Shown here one piece after another: positions 1 to 6,728 of a stretch of DNA of 8,209 nucleotides. A program made the position numbers and the translations under genes. Under the pieces are notes generated by a model that was given only the letters and a program-made list of their open reading frames with translations, searched no databases and had not been told where the DNA came from. Each line of letters begins with the position of its first letter. Position 1 is the first letter of the stretch. The DNA comes from Bacillota bacterium (lineage in GTDB: Bacteria; Bacillota; Clostridia; Lachnospirales; Lachnospiraceae), in assembly GCA_022717655.1 (NCBI GenBank), contig JAIIAN010000135.1, positions 1 through 8,209 on the forward strand, read 5' to 3'.

Positions 1-671
1 GTCCCTATCTTGACGAAGAGAAAAAAATCAGAGTGCGTGTTTTTAATTCGGATGGAAGTGAAGCAGAGCGGGCTGGAAATGGAATCCGGATTTTTGCAAG
101 ATATTTAAAAGATGCCGGTTATACATTAAGTGAGAGGCTGACACTGGAGACCGCAGGAGGAAGCGTAAAGGTTCGTTTTTTAAATGATGACGGAAGCCGG
201 ATTCAGGCAGATATGGGGAAAATGAGTTTTGGAGAAGAAAAAACGGTGACATTTGGGGAAGAGCAGTACTCTGCCTTTACTGCGTCAATCGGAAATCCTC
301 ACTGTGTGATTCCGGCAGAAGAAATCAGTCGTGAGAAAGTCTGTAAACTTGGAAAGAAAATTGCGGAATCTAAGATGTTTAAGAATGGAATTAATGTGAT
401 GTTGCTTCAGGTAGAAGATAAAAATAATCTTAATATTGAAATTTTTGAAAGAGGAGCCGGTTATATTCTGGCATCTGGAACCTGCAGTTGTGCTGCCGCA
501 GCTGTTGCGTATAAAAAAGGCTGGATTGGTCAGGATGTAATGGTGCACATGCCAGGTGGAAAACTGTGGATTCAGATTGATGAAAATTGGAATCTGAAAA
601 TGACCGGAAGTGTGGAAAGTATTGGAAGTGTGAAACTGACCAAAGAATTTGAGAGAAAATTGGGATTTTAA
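1..671 (+). CDS. dapF: Diaminopimelate epimerase family protein, 5'-truncated, lacking both catalytic cysteines
   Basis: The frame is open from base 3 to the TAA at 669-671, giving about 222 residues. The family is usually about 275-280 residues, so roughly the first 50-60 are outside the window. The GTG at 33 is an internal Val, because coding continues upstream of it. Family hallmarks seen are FNSDGSE (bases 42-62), GNGIR, GNPHCVI (about 292-312), ERGAGYILASGT (about 447-482) and VHMPGG. DapF interconverts LL- and meso-diaminopimelate in lysine and peptidoglycan precursor synthesis, using two cysteines as acid and base. Here the first (canonical CGN) reads AGN, with Ala at 72-74. The second (canonical ACGTG) reads ASGTC, with Ser at 474-476. 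The fold assignment is secure; epimerase activity is doubtful. From memory, similar cysteine-less DapF relatives exist, so this is probably a paralogous lineage rather than sequencing error. The frame is intact, so it is not a decayed gene. No terminator is visible between it and lacZ. Confidence 0.85.
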   Translation, partial: PYLDEEKKIRVRVFNSDGSEAERAGNGIRIFARYLKDAGYTLSERLTLETAGGSVKVRFLNDDGSRIQADMGKMSFGEEKTVTFGEEQYSAFTASIGNPHCVIPAEEISREKVCKLGKKIAESKMFKNGINVMLLQVEDKNNLNIEIFERGAGYILASGTCSCAAAAVAYKKGWIGQDVMVHMPGGKLWIQIDENWNLKMTGSVESIGSVKLTKEFERKLGF

Positions 672-675
672 ATAA

Positions 676-704
676 TTACTATTTTGAACTGCTTATGTTA
701 TACT
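676..704 (+). promoter_or_regulatory. Probable promoter of the beta-galactosidase operon (extended -10)
   Basis: A TATACT -10 box at 699-704 is preceded by TG at 696-697, forming an extended -10. At a 17-base spacing lies only a weak -35, TTACTA (676-681, 3 of 6 matches to TTGACA). The better-looking TTGAAC at 684-689 is just 9 bases from the -10 and cannot serve. A weak -35 with an extended -10 often marks a promoter that is activator-helped or repressor-controlled. The start of transcription would be near 711, leaving a leader of about 40 bases before lacZ. Confidence 0.55.
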
Positions 705-724
705 CTTAAGAGCAATATTGTTCT
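703..724. promoter_or_regulatory. Candidate operator: overlapping palindromes at the lacZ transcription start
   Basis: Two inverted repeats overlap here. CTCTTAAGAG at 703-712 is a perfect 10-base palindrome, and AGAGCAATATTGTTCT at 709-724 is a 16-base palindrome with one mismatched pair (712/721) and a perfect core CAATATTG (713-720). Both sit on the -10 edge and the predicted start of transcription, where a bound repressor would block RNA polymerase. They lack the central CG typical of LacI/GalR operators and do not match the catabolite-responsive element pattern, so I cannot name the regulator. In AT-rich DNA short palindromes also arise by chance. Confidence 0.35.
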
Positions 725-749
725 AATGCAGATTTTAGGAGGATATAAC

Positions 750-3700
750 ATGAGCAGTTTTGATTATGGCAAAGTAAAAAATCCAGAGTATTTTCAGGAA
801 AACAGAGTGGAAGCTCATTCTGACTACAAGTATTATGCATCCATGGAAGAGATGCTGCAAAAAGAGGAAAATTATAAATATGACTTAAATGGTCTTTGGA
901 AATTTCATTATGCAAAAAATTATGAGAGCAGTATAAAAGGATTTGAAAAAACAGAATACAATTGCAAAAACTGGGATGATATCCGTGTACCGGCGCATAT
1001 TCAAATGGAGGGATATGGAGAGCCTCAGTATGCAAATGTACAGTACCCTTGGGAAGGCTGGGAAGAAGTCAAATTAGGAGAAATCCCAACTCGTTTTAAT
1101 CCGGTGGCAAGCTATGTGAAATATTTTGAAGTGCCGGAAAACATGAAAGGAAAACGAGTTTTTATTTCTTTTCAGGGAGCAGAAAGCGGACTTGCAGTCT
1201 GGTTGAATGGAACATTTATAGGCTACAGTGAAGATAGTTTTACTCCGTCAGAGTTTGAGTTGACCGATGCTCTTTGGGATGGAGAAAACAAGCTTGCAGT
1301 ACAGGTCTTTAAATTTACAAGCAGCAGTTGGTGTGAGGATCAGGATTTCTTCCGTTTTTCCGGGATTTACAGGGATGTGTATCTGTATACGATTCCAGAA
1401 GTACATGTCCGTGACATGAGAGTACGAACTTTACTGGACGAAACTTTTACAAAAGCAGATTTGGAACTGGTTTTAAAAGGAGTTGGAAACGGAAACGTTA
1501 AGATTTGTTTAAGTAAAGATGGAGAAGTAATTGTGAATGCAAAAGGGGCACTTGAAAGTGAAAGCAGGTTTGTAATTTTGGTAGAACAGCCAAAATTATG
1601 GAGTGCAGAAGCACCGGAGTTATATGATTTACTCATTCAAGTGTTTGATGAAAATCAGAAGCTTATGGAAGTGATTCCATACCGCGTGGGATTCCGCAGA
1701 TTTGAGATGAAAGGCAATATTATGACCTTAAATGGCAAACGAATTGTCTTTAAAGGAGTCAACCGTCATGAATTTAGTTCTGTAACAGGACGTCATGTTT
1801 CAAGGGAAGAATTAATCAAAGATCTGGTGACGATGAAACAGAATAACATCAATGCAATTCGTACCTGTCATTATCCGGATGGTTCTGATATTTATGAGTT
1901 ATGTGATGAATACGGAATTTATATGATTGCTGAAAATAATATGGAAACACATGGAAGCTGGGATACTCAGGCAGGAAAAGAGCATCCGGATTATACCAAT
2001 GTTGTTCCGTGTGATAAAGAAGAATGGAAAGGCATGTTGTTAGATCGTGTCAATTCCATGTATCAAAGAGATAAAAACCATCCGGCAATTCTTATCTGGT
2101 CCTGTGGAAATGAGTCCTTTGGCGGAAGTGTAATTTATGAAATGTCAGAGTTTTACCGAAATGAGGACCCGACCCGTCTGGTACATTATGAAGGTGTGTT
2201 TAATGACAGAAGATATAACGATACCAGTGATATGGAAAGTCAGATGTATCCGTCAGTAGAAAGTATCAGGGAATTTTTGAAAAAGGATAGAAGCAAGCCA
2301 TTTATCTGCTGTGAGTATACACATGCAATGGGAAATTCCTGTGGTGCAATGCATAAATACACGGATTTGACAGATACAGAACCATTATATCAGGGCGGAT
2401 TTATCTGGGATTATATTGACCAGTCCATTTATAAAAAAGACCGCTACGGGGAAGAATTTCAGGCTTATGGCGGAGATTTTGATGATCGTCCGTGCGATTA
2501 TAATTTTAGTGGAAATGGAATTGCTTATGGAGGAGACAGAGAGCCATCTCCGAAAATGCAGGAAGTAAAGTTCAATTACCAGAACATTACTGCCATTGTA
2601 GAAAAAACACAGGTTACAGTTGAAAATAAAAATTTATTTGTGAATACAAATCAGTTTGACTGTGTGGCAGTGCTTGAAAAAGATGGAAAAGAACTTGCAA
2701 GAAAACAGCTTGAAACAGATGTAGCACCACTTAGTAAAAAAACATATCCGCTTCCATTTGAAGTTCAGACTCTGTCAGGAGAGTATGTAATAACAGTAGC
2801 ATTTCTGCTAAAAGAGGATACAGTCTGGGCAAAACGAGGTCATGAAGTTGCATTTGGACAGGGTGTATATGAGGTCGAAAAACCAGTGCAGATTCCAAAG
2901 GGTGAATTAGAGGTGGTTAAGAGTACACATAATATTGGAATCCATGGAGATGGCTTTCAAGTGATGTTCTCCTACTTAAATGGCGGACTGGTATCCTATG
3001 TGTATGGTGGAAAAGAAATGATAAAAGCGATTCCAAAACCAAATTTCTGGAGAGCACCAACCGATAATGACTATGGAAATCTGATGCCAATGCGTTATGG
3101 ACAGTGGAAGCTGGCAAGCCTGTATTTATCGCATAAAAAACCAGAGGGTGGAATGTATGAACCAAAGCTGGAAGTAAAAGAACATTCTGCAGTTGTAAGT
3201 TTTACTTATTATCTGCCGACGACTCCACAGGCAGAGTGTGAACTTTCTTATGAAGTATTTGCAGATGGAACAATTGAGACAACCCTTTGTTATGAGCCGG
3301 TAAAAGAATTAGGAGATATGCCGGAATTTGGCGTGATATTTAAATTTGACGCAGATTATAATCAGGTAACCTGGTATGGAATGGGACCGGAAGAGACTTA
3401 TGTTGACAGAAACAAAGGTGCAAAACTTGGCATTTATCAAAATAAAGTAGAAGAGAATATGGCAAAATACCTGGTTCCGCAGGAATGTGGAAATAAAACA
3501 GGGGTACGCTGGGCAAAAGTAACGGATAGAAAAGGCAGAGGCATGCTCTTTAAGGGAGATAAAATGGAATTTTCTGCACTTCCTTATACTCCGCATGAAA
3601 TTGAAAATGCACTACATCCGTTTGAATTGCCGAAAGTACATTATACAGTAGTAAGAGCTTCTATTCAGCAGATGGGCGTTGGTGGAGACGACAGCTGGGG

Positions 3701-3776
3701 TGCAAAAACACATCCGGAATATCTGCTGGATGTAAGCCAGAAAAAAGAATTTAAATTTTCCTTTAAGGGAATTTAA
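750..3776 (+). CDS. lacZ: Beta-galactosidase, LacZ type, glycoside hydrolase family 2
   Basis: Hydrolyses terminal beta-galactosides such as lactose. I chose the ATG at 750 because AGGAGG (737-742) lies 7 bases upstream. A longer in-frame start at 684 would put the promoter inside the gene. The product is 1008 residues, close to E. coli LacZ (1024), with no signal peptide, so it is cytoplasmic. By analogy the order is jelly-roll sugar-binding domain (about 40-215), Ig-like domain (220-325), TIM barrel (327-620), second Ig-like domain, and the C-terminal Bgal small-chain domain (735-1008). Matches to E. coli LacZ: acid/base Glu455 in GNES (E461), nucleophile Glu522 in CCEYTHAMGN (E537), His340 (H357), His374 (H391), Mg2+ ligands Glu399 and His401 in METHG (E416, H418), Trp553 (W568), and Trp983 in GGDDSWG (W999). 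All key residues are present, so it should be active. It lies 56 bases upstream of a GH42 gene, probably in one operon. Confidence 0.97.
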   Translation: MSSFDYGKVKNPEYFQENRVEAHSDYKYYASMEEMLQKEENYKYDLNGLWKFHYAKNYESSIKGFEKTEYNCKNWDDIRVPAHIQMEGYGEPQYANVQYPWEGWEEVKLGEIPTRFNPVASYVKYFEVPENMKGKRVFISFQGAESGLAVWLNGTFIGYSEDSFTPSEFELTDALWDGENKLAVQVFKFTSSSWCEDQDFFRFSGIYRDVYLYTIPEVHVRDMRVRTLLDETFTKADLELVLKGVGNGNVKICLSKDGEVIVNAKGALESESRFVILVEQPKLWSAEAPELYDLLIQVFDENQKLMEVIPYRVGFRRFEMKGNIMTLNGKRIVFKGVNRHEFSSVTGRHVSREELIKDLVTMKQNNINAIRTCHYPDGSDIYELCDEYGIYMIAENNMETHGSWDTQAGKEHPDYTNVVPCDKEEWKGMLLDRVNSMYQRDKNHPAILIWSCGNESFGGSVIYEMSEFYRNEDPTRLVHYEGVFNDRRYNDTSDMESQMYPSVESIREFLKKDRSKPFICCEYTHAMGNSCGAMHKYTDLTDTEPLYQGGFIWDYIDQSIYKKDRYGEEFQAYGGDFDDRPCDYNFSGNGIAYGGDREPSPKMQEVKFNYQNITAIVEKTQVTVENKNLFVNTNQFDCVAVLEKDGKELARKQLETDVAPLSKKTYPLPFEVQTLSGEYVITVAFLLKEDTVWAKRGHEVAFGQGVYEVEKPVQIPKGELEVVKSTHNIGIHGDGFQVMFSYLNGGLVSYVYGGKEMIKAIPKPNFWRAPTDNDYGNLMPMRYGQWKLASLYLSHKKPEGGMYEPKLEVKEHSAVVSFTYYLPTTPQAECELSYEVFADGTIETTLCYEPVKELGDMPEFGVIFKFDADYNQVTWYGMGPEETYVDRNKGAKLGIYQNKVEENMAKYLVPQECGNKTGVRWAKVTDRKGRGMLFKGDKMEFSALPYTPHEIENALHPFELPKVHYTVVRASIQQMGVGGDDSWGAKTHPEYLLDVSQKKEFKFSFKGI

Positions 3777-3789
3777 TCAAGGCAGATTA

Positions 3790-3799
3790 CGAATATTCG
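3790..3799. repeat. Perfect 10-base palindrome between the two beta-galactosidase genes
   Basis: CGAATATTCG is an exact palindrome in the 56-base gap between the GH2 and GH42 genes. Its core AATATT is shared with the palindrome at 709-724 before lacZ. It is too short to form a stable RNA hairpin and has no T-tract, so it is not a terminator. It could be a second operator half or chance. I see no convincing promoter in this gap. Confidence 0.25.
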
Positions 3800-3832
3800 C
3801 CTGACAGGAATTTTTAAAAGAAAGAGGATAAA

Positions 3833-5863
3833 GTGAACGAGCAGATTAAATTTGGAAAGATGCTTCATGGAGGAGATTATAATCCGGAGCAGTGGCTGGA
3901 CAGCCCTGAAATTTTAAAGAAAGATATCGAATATTTTAAAAAGGCAAAAATTAATGAAGTCTCCATGGGAATTTTTTCGTGGGCAGTATTAGAACCGGAA
4001 GAAGGAAGATATGAATTTGACTGGATGGAGAAACTGCTGGATTTGATGCAGGAAAATGAAATTTCAGTACTTTTGGCAACTCCTTCCGGTGCAAGACCAA
4101 AGTGGATGGCAGACAAGTATCCGGAAGTATTAAGGGTAGATGAAAATCGGAATCGTATCTTTTTTGGAGAGCGTCATAATCATTGTTATACATCTCCGGT
4201 TTATAGAGAAAAAGTGTATCAGATGAATTATGAACTGTCAAAACGCTTTGGACATCATCCGGCAGTGATTGGATGGCATATTTCCAATGAATATGGTGGA
4301 GAATGTCACTGCCCGCTTTGTCAGAAAGAATTTCAAAAGTGGCTAAAACAGAAATATCAATCCATTGATGTGTTAAATAAGGCGTGGGCGACGACATTCT
4401 GGAGTCACACCTATCAAAATTTTGAACAGATTGAAAGTCCGTCAAGAAGAGGAGAACATGGGGTTCATGGCTTAAATCTTGACTGGAAACGCTTTGTGAC
4501 AGACCGCACAGTAGATTTTGTAAAACATGAAACAAAAGCAGTACGGGATGCAGGCTCGGATTTACCGGTTATGATTAACATGATGTATAACTACAATGGT
4601 TTGAATTATCATAAATTCAAAGATGTGGTAGACATTGTGACATGGGATAATTATCCAACCTGGCATAAAGAGGCAGAACCGGTTACGGCTATGGATACTG
4701 CAATGCAGCATGACATTATGAGAAGTATTCAAAAAAGACCATTTCTTTTAATGGAATCCTGTCCGTCTGCGACAAACTGGCAGAGTGTCAGTAAATTAAA
4801 AAAACCAGGAATGTTAAAAGCAGCTTCCCTGCAGGCAGTTGCACATGGTTCAGACAGCGTACAGTATTTTCAGCTTCGTCAAAGCAGAGGGGCATTTGAA
4901 AAATTTCATGGCGCAGTGATTGACCATTATGGTGGAGACGATACAAGAGTATTTCAAGAAGTTTGTGAAGTTGGAGAATGGCTGGAGAAGTTAGAAGAAA
5001 TGTCTGGAAGCCTTACGCATGCACAGGTAGCTGTGATTTATGACTGGGAAAACCGATGGGCATTGGAGGATGCAGCAGGACCAAGAAATGAAAATCTGTT
5101 CTATAAAGAAACCGTAGAAAAATCGTATTCTGCATTTCGTAAGCAGGGGCTGGATGTGGATGTAATTGATATGGAACAGGAGTTAGAGGGCTATCAAATT
5201 GTATCTGCACCGATGCTTTATCTGTTCCGTGCTGATTTCCAGAAAAAGGCAGAAGCTTATGTAAGAAATGGTGGAAAACTGATACTGACTTACTGGTCTG
5301 GAATTGTAGATGATACGGATTTGTGTTATCTTGGCGGGACACCGAATGGACTAATGGAAGTGGCAGGACTTCGCAGTGAAGAAATTGATGGACTGTATGA
5401 CTGGGAAAGCAATGAAGGGGTTTCGGTAGAGGGCAATTCGTTGAACTTTACCAAAACATATCGATGTGAACATCTTTGCGAATTGGTAAAAACAAGCAGT
5501 GCGGAAGCTTTGCTGGTTTATGGAAAAGATTTTTATGCAGGAAAACCGGCTCTTACAAGAAATCGCTATGAAGCAGGCGAATGTTATGAAATCTGTGCGG
5601 ATTTTGGACAGGATTTTTATGATGATTTTTATAAAAAACTTGTGAAAAACAGTAAGATTACAGTCCCGATGGAGAAAATTCCTTATGGAGTGGAAGTCAC
5701 CAGTCGGGAAAATGAAAAAGCGATTTATCGGATTGTGCAGAACTTCAACCGCAGTCGGATAGAAATAGAATTTCCAGAAGATGGATTTGAAGTATGGCAG
5801 GGCAGTTATGATGGAACAATTGCAGGATTTGGCACAGTAATTTTAAGAAAACAAAAGCAATAG
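3833..5863 (+). CDS. Beta-galactosidase, glycoside hydrolase family 42
   Basis: Hydrolyses beta-galactosides, often galacto-oligosaccharides or galactan fragments in this family. It starts at GTG 3833, with AGAGG (3823-3827) 5 bases upstream, and has 676 residues, a normal GH42 length. The N-terminal signature LHGGDYNPEQW is at 11-21. The TIM barrel (about 1-390) carries the acid/base Glu153 in SNEYGGE and the nucleophile Glu308 in LLMESCPS. Cys118, Cys158, Cys160 and Cys163 (the last three in ECHCPLC) match the four-cysteine zinc site known from Thermus GH42. A class I glutaminase-like trimerisation domain (about 395-610; AQVAVIYDWENRWALE, NGGKLILTYWSG) and a small C-terminal beta domain follow. 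No signal peptide is present, so it is cytoplasmic. It is probably translated from the lacZ transcript. The family is certain; its preferred linkage cannot be read from sequence. Symbols used elsewhere (ganA, bgaB, lacA) are not assigned here. Confidence 0.96.
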   Translation: MNEQIKFGKMLHGGDYNPEQWLDSPEILKKDIEYFKKAKINEVSMGIFSWAVLEPEEGRYEFDWMEKLLDLMQENEISVLLATPSGARPKWMADKYPEVLRVDENRNRIFFGERHNHCYTSPVYREKVYQMNYELSKRFGHHPAVIGWHISNEYGGECHCPLCQKEFQKWLKQKYQSIDVLNKAWATTFWSHTYQNFEQIESPSRRGEHGVHGLNLDWKRFVTDRTVDFVKHETKAVRDAGSDLPVMINMMYNYNGLNYHKFKDVVDIVTWDNYPTWHKEAEPVTAMDTAMQHDIMRSIQKRPFLLMESCPSATNWQSVSKLKKPGMLKAASLQAVAHGSDSVQYFQLRQSRGAFEKFHGAVIDHYGGDDTRVFQEVCEVGEWLEKLEEMSGSLTHAQVAVIYDWENRWALEDAAGPRNENLFYKETVEKSYSAFRKQGLDVDVIDMEQELEGYQIVSAPMLYLFRADFQKKAEAYVRNGGKLILTYWSGIVDDTDLCYLGGTPNGLMEVAGLRSEEIDGLYDWESNEGVSVEGNSLNFTKTYRCEHLCELVKTSSAEALLVYGKDFYAGKPALTRNRYEAGECYEICADFGQDFYDDFYKKLVKNSKITVPMEKIPYGVEVTSRENEKAIYRIVQNFNRSRIEIEFPEDGFEVWQGSYDGTIAGFGTVILRKQKQ

Positions 5864-5889
5864 ACACATACAAAAAAGAGTGATATAAT
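5861..5889 (+). promoter_or_regulatory. Near-consensus sigma-A promoter overlapping the GH42 stop codon
   Basis: TAGACA (5861-5866, 5 of 6 matches to TTGACA) is 17 bases from a perfect TATAAT (5884-5889), which also carries an extended -10 TG at 5881-5882. The -35 box begins on the GH42 stop codon. Transcription should start near 5896, two bases before the hairpin at 5898-5943. The obvious downstream gene is the HD-domain gene at 5985. The promoter pattern is very good; the placement of the hairpin directly behind it is the odd part. Confidence 0.65.
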
Positions 5890-5897
5890 GAGAAAAT

Positions 5898-5943
5898 AAA
5901 GCAGACAAAGAAGTCTTTTTAAAGGTTTTTGTCTGCTTTTTTT
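5898..5943 (+). terminator. Intrinsic terminator or attenuator after the beta-galactosidase operon
   Basis: AAAGCAGACAAA (5898-5909) and TTTGTCTGCTTT (5928-5939) form a perfect 12-pair stem, extendable by a G-U and an A-U pair, with a loop of about 14 bases. Seven T residues (5937-5943) follow. It would end transcripts coming from the GH42 gene. Because a strong promoter initiates just before it, it could also act as an attenuator for the HD gene or produce a very short RNA. Within the loop side, AGAC (5903-5906) can also pair with GTCT (5913-5916), a weak alternative fold. Confidence 0.85.
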
Positions 5944-5984
5944 CGATTTTCTTTGGGAAAAATAAGAGAAAGGTTGGATGGTGT

Positions 5985-6584
5985 ATGAAGCAGGAATTAA
6001 AAGAAGAATTAAAAGAAAAACTATATCGGGAAATGATGGCTTATGATGCGGGAGACCCAGCAAGAATCCAGCATTTTGTGAAAGTACACAGCTTTGCAGA
6101 GATGATAGGAAAAGCAGAACACTTAGAGGAAGAAACCCAGTTTATTTTAGAGTGTTCAGCTTTGGTACACGATATTGGAATTAAACCGGCAGAAGCAAAA
6201 TATGGAAAGAGTGACGGGAAACTTCAGGAGCAGGAAGGTCCGGCAGAAGCAGAAAAAATGATGCATGCGCTTGGATTTGAGGAGTCCGTGATTGAAAGAG
6301 TTTCTTACCTGGTAGGACATCATCATACTTATACAAACATCGATGGAATGGATTATCAGATTTTGGTAGAGGCGGATTTTCTGGTCAATTATTTTGAAAA
6401 TGGAAATTCTGTTGATGCCATTCAAAAATCAGTAGAAAAGATTTTTAAGACCAAAACCGGAAAAGAAATGGCAGAAACCATGTTTTTCCCAAAGAAACCA
6501 GTATTATCAGAAACTTGGGCGCAGGATGCCCTTCAGGATTTAGATGATTTTATTGAAGAACAGGGAATTTATATTAGACAATAA
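5985..6584 (+). CDS. HD-domain phosphohydrolase-like protein
   Basis: A 199-residue cytoplasmic protein of the HD superfamily, metal-dependent phosphohydrolases that act mostly on nucleotides or other phosphate esters. The metal-site pattern is visible: His35 (or His30) in the first helix region, His62-Asp63 in ALVHDIGIK, the histidine cluster 112-114 in VGHHHTYT, and Asp131 in VEADFLVNY. The N-terminus (1-16) is a highly charged Lys/Glu helix. No second domain (RelA synthetase, GGDEF, response regulator) is attached, so the substrate cannot be assigned. The ATG at 5985 is preceded by AGAAAGG (5967-5973) at 11 bases, a rather long and weak spacing; no better in-frame start is visible. It stands alone between two terminator-like hairpins (5898-5943 and 6608-6651), so it is probably monocistronic from the promoter at 5861-5889. 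Its function is not linked by context to the galactosidases. Confidence 0.85.
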   Translation: MKQELKEELKEKLYREMMAYDAGDPARIQHFVKVHSFAEMIGKAEHLEEETQFILECSALVHDIGIKPAEAKYGKSDGKLQEQEGPAEAEKMMHALGFEESVIERVSYLVGHHHTYTNIDGMDYQILVEADFLVNYFENGNSVDAIQKSVEKIFKTKTGKEMAETMFFPKKPVLSETWAQDALQDLDDFIEEQGIYIRQ

Positions 6585-6607
6585 AGAAAAGAAAAAAGAA
6601 AAGAAAT

Positions 6608-6651
6608 CAAGAAAGTTAATGTGAGTTTTGAATCTTTCATTGACTTTTTTG
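6608..6651 (+). terminator. Probable intrinsic terminator of the HD-domain gene
   Basis: AAAGTTAATG (6612-6621) pairs with CATTGACTTT (6638-6647) through ten pairs, one a G-U wobble. It can extend outward to 6608/6651. The distal side runs into six T residues (6645-6650). The loop is about 16 bases and the stem is AT-rich, so it is weaker than the hairpin at 5898. The distal arm contains the -35 box of the lrgAB promoter. A 24-base purine-only run (6583-6606) lies between the HD stop codon and the stem. Confidence 0.6.
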
Positions 6652-6667
6652 CGTGCAAGAGTATAAT
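6640..6667 (+). promoter_or_regulatory. Promoter of the lrgAB operon
   Basis: TTGACT (6640-6645, 5 of 6) and a perfect TATAAT (6662-6667) are separated by 16 bases. The start of transcription would be near 6674, giving a leader of about 55 bases before lrgA. The -35 lies in the distal arm of the preceding terminator, a compact arrangement. Confidence 0.7.
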
Positions 6668-6698
6668 TGGTAAAGACTAAATGAGAATTGGTAAACAC
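6665..6698 (+). repeat. Tandem 13-base direct repeats, 21-base period, on the lrgAB promoter
   Basis: AATTGGTAAAGAC (6665-6677) and AATTGGTAAACAC (6686-6698) agree at 12 of 13 positions and start 21 bases apart, two helical turns. The first copy overlaps the end of the -10 box and the predicted start; the second is in the leader. A weaker third copy (AATTAGAAAAG, 6714-6724, 9 of 11) follows. Direct repeats at this period are how LytTR-type response regulators bind, and lrgAB is a classic LytSR target, but the bases do not fit the LytTR consensus as I remember it. Possibly an operator for a repressor. Confidence 0.45.
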
Positions 6699-6728
6699 AA
6701 AAAGAGAGGAGACAATTAGAAAAGGATT

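Noticed and set aside
684..704. TTGAAC (684-689) as the -35 box for the TATACT at 699
   Set aside because: The spacing is only 9 bases, too short for sigma-A RNA polymerase; the extended -10 with a weak -35 at 676 is a better reading.
684..749. A 22-codon N-terminal extension of lacZ starting at ATG/TTG-like codons upstream
   Set aside because: It would begin in the spacer, include the -10 box, lacks a ribosome binding site, and reads as non-homologous residues, whereas AGGAGG sits 7 bases before the ATG at 750.
3951..4535. Long open frame of 194 codons on the minus strand inside the GH42 gene
   Set aside because: It lies opposite a well-supported enzyme gene, shows no recognisable family or composition of a real protein, and has no regulatory signals of its own.
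6583..6606. 24-base purine-only run as a special element
   Set aside because: Simple A/G-rich sequence is common in spacers of AT-rich genomes; no further structure or repeat period supports a role.
6665..6698. Direct call of a LytR/LytTR binding site
   Set aside because: The period fits but the bases do not match the consensus I know, and no LytTR gene is in the window; kept only as an unassigned repeat pair.
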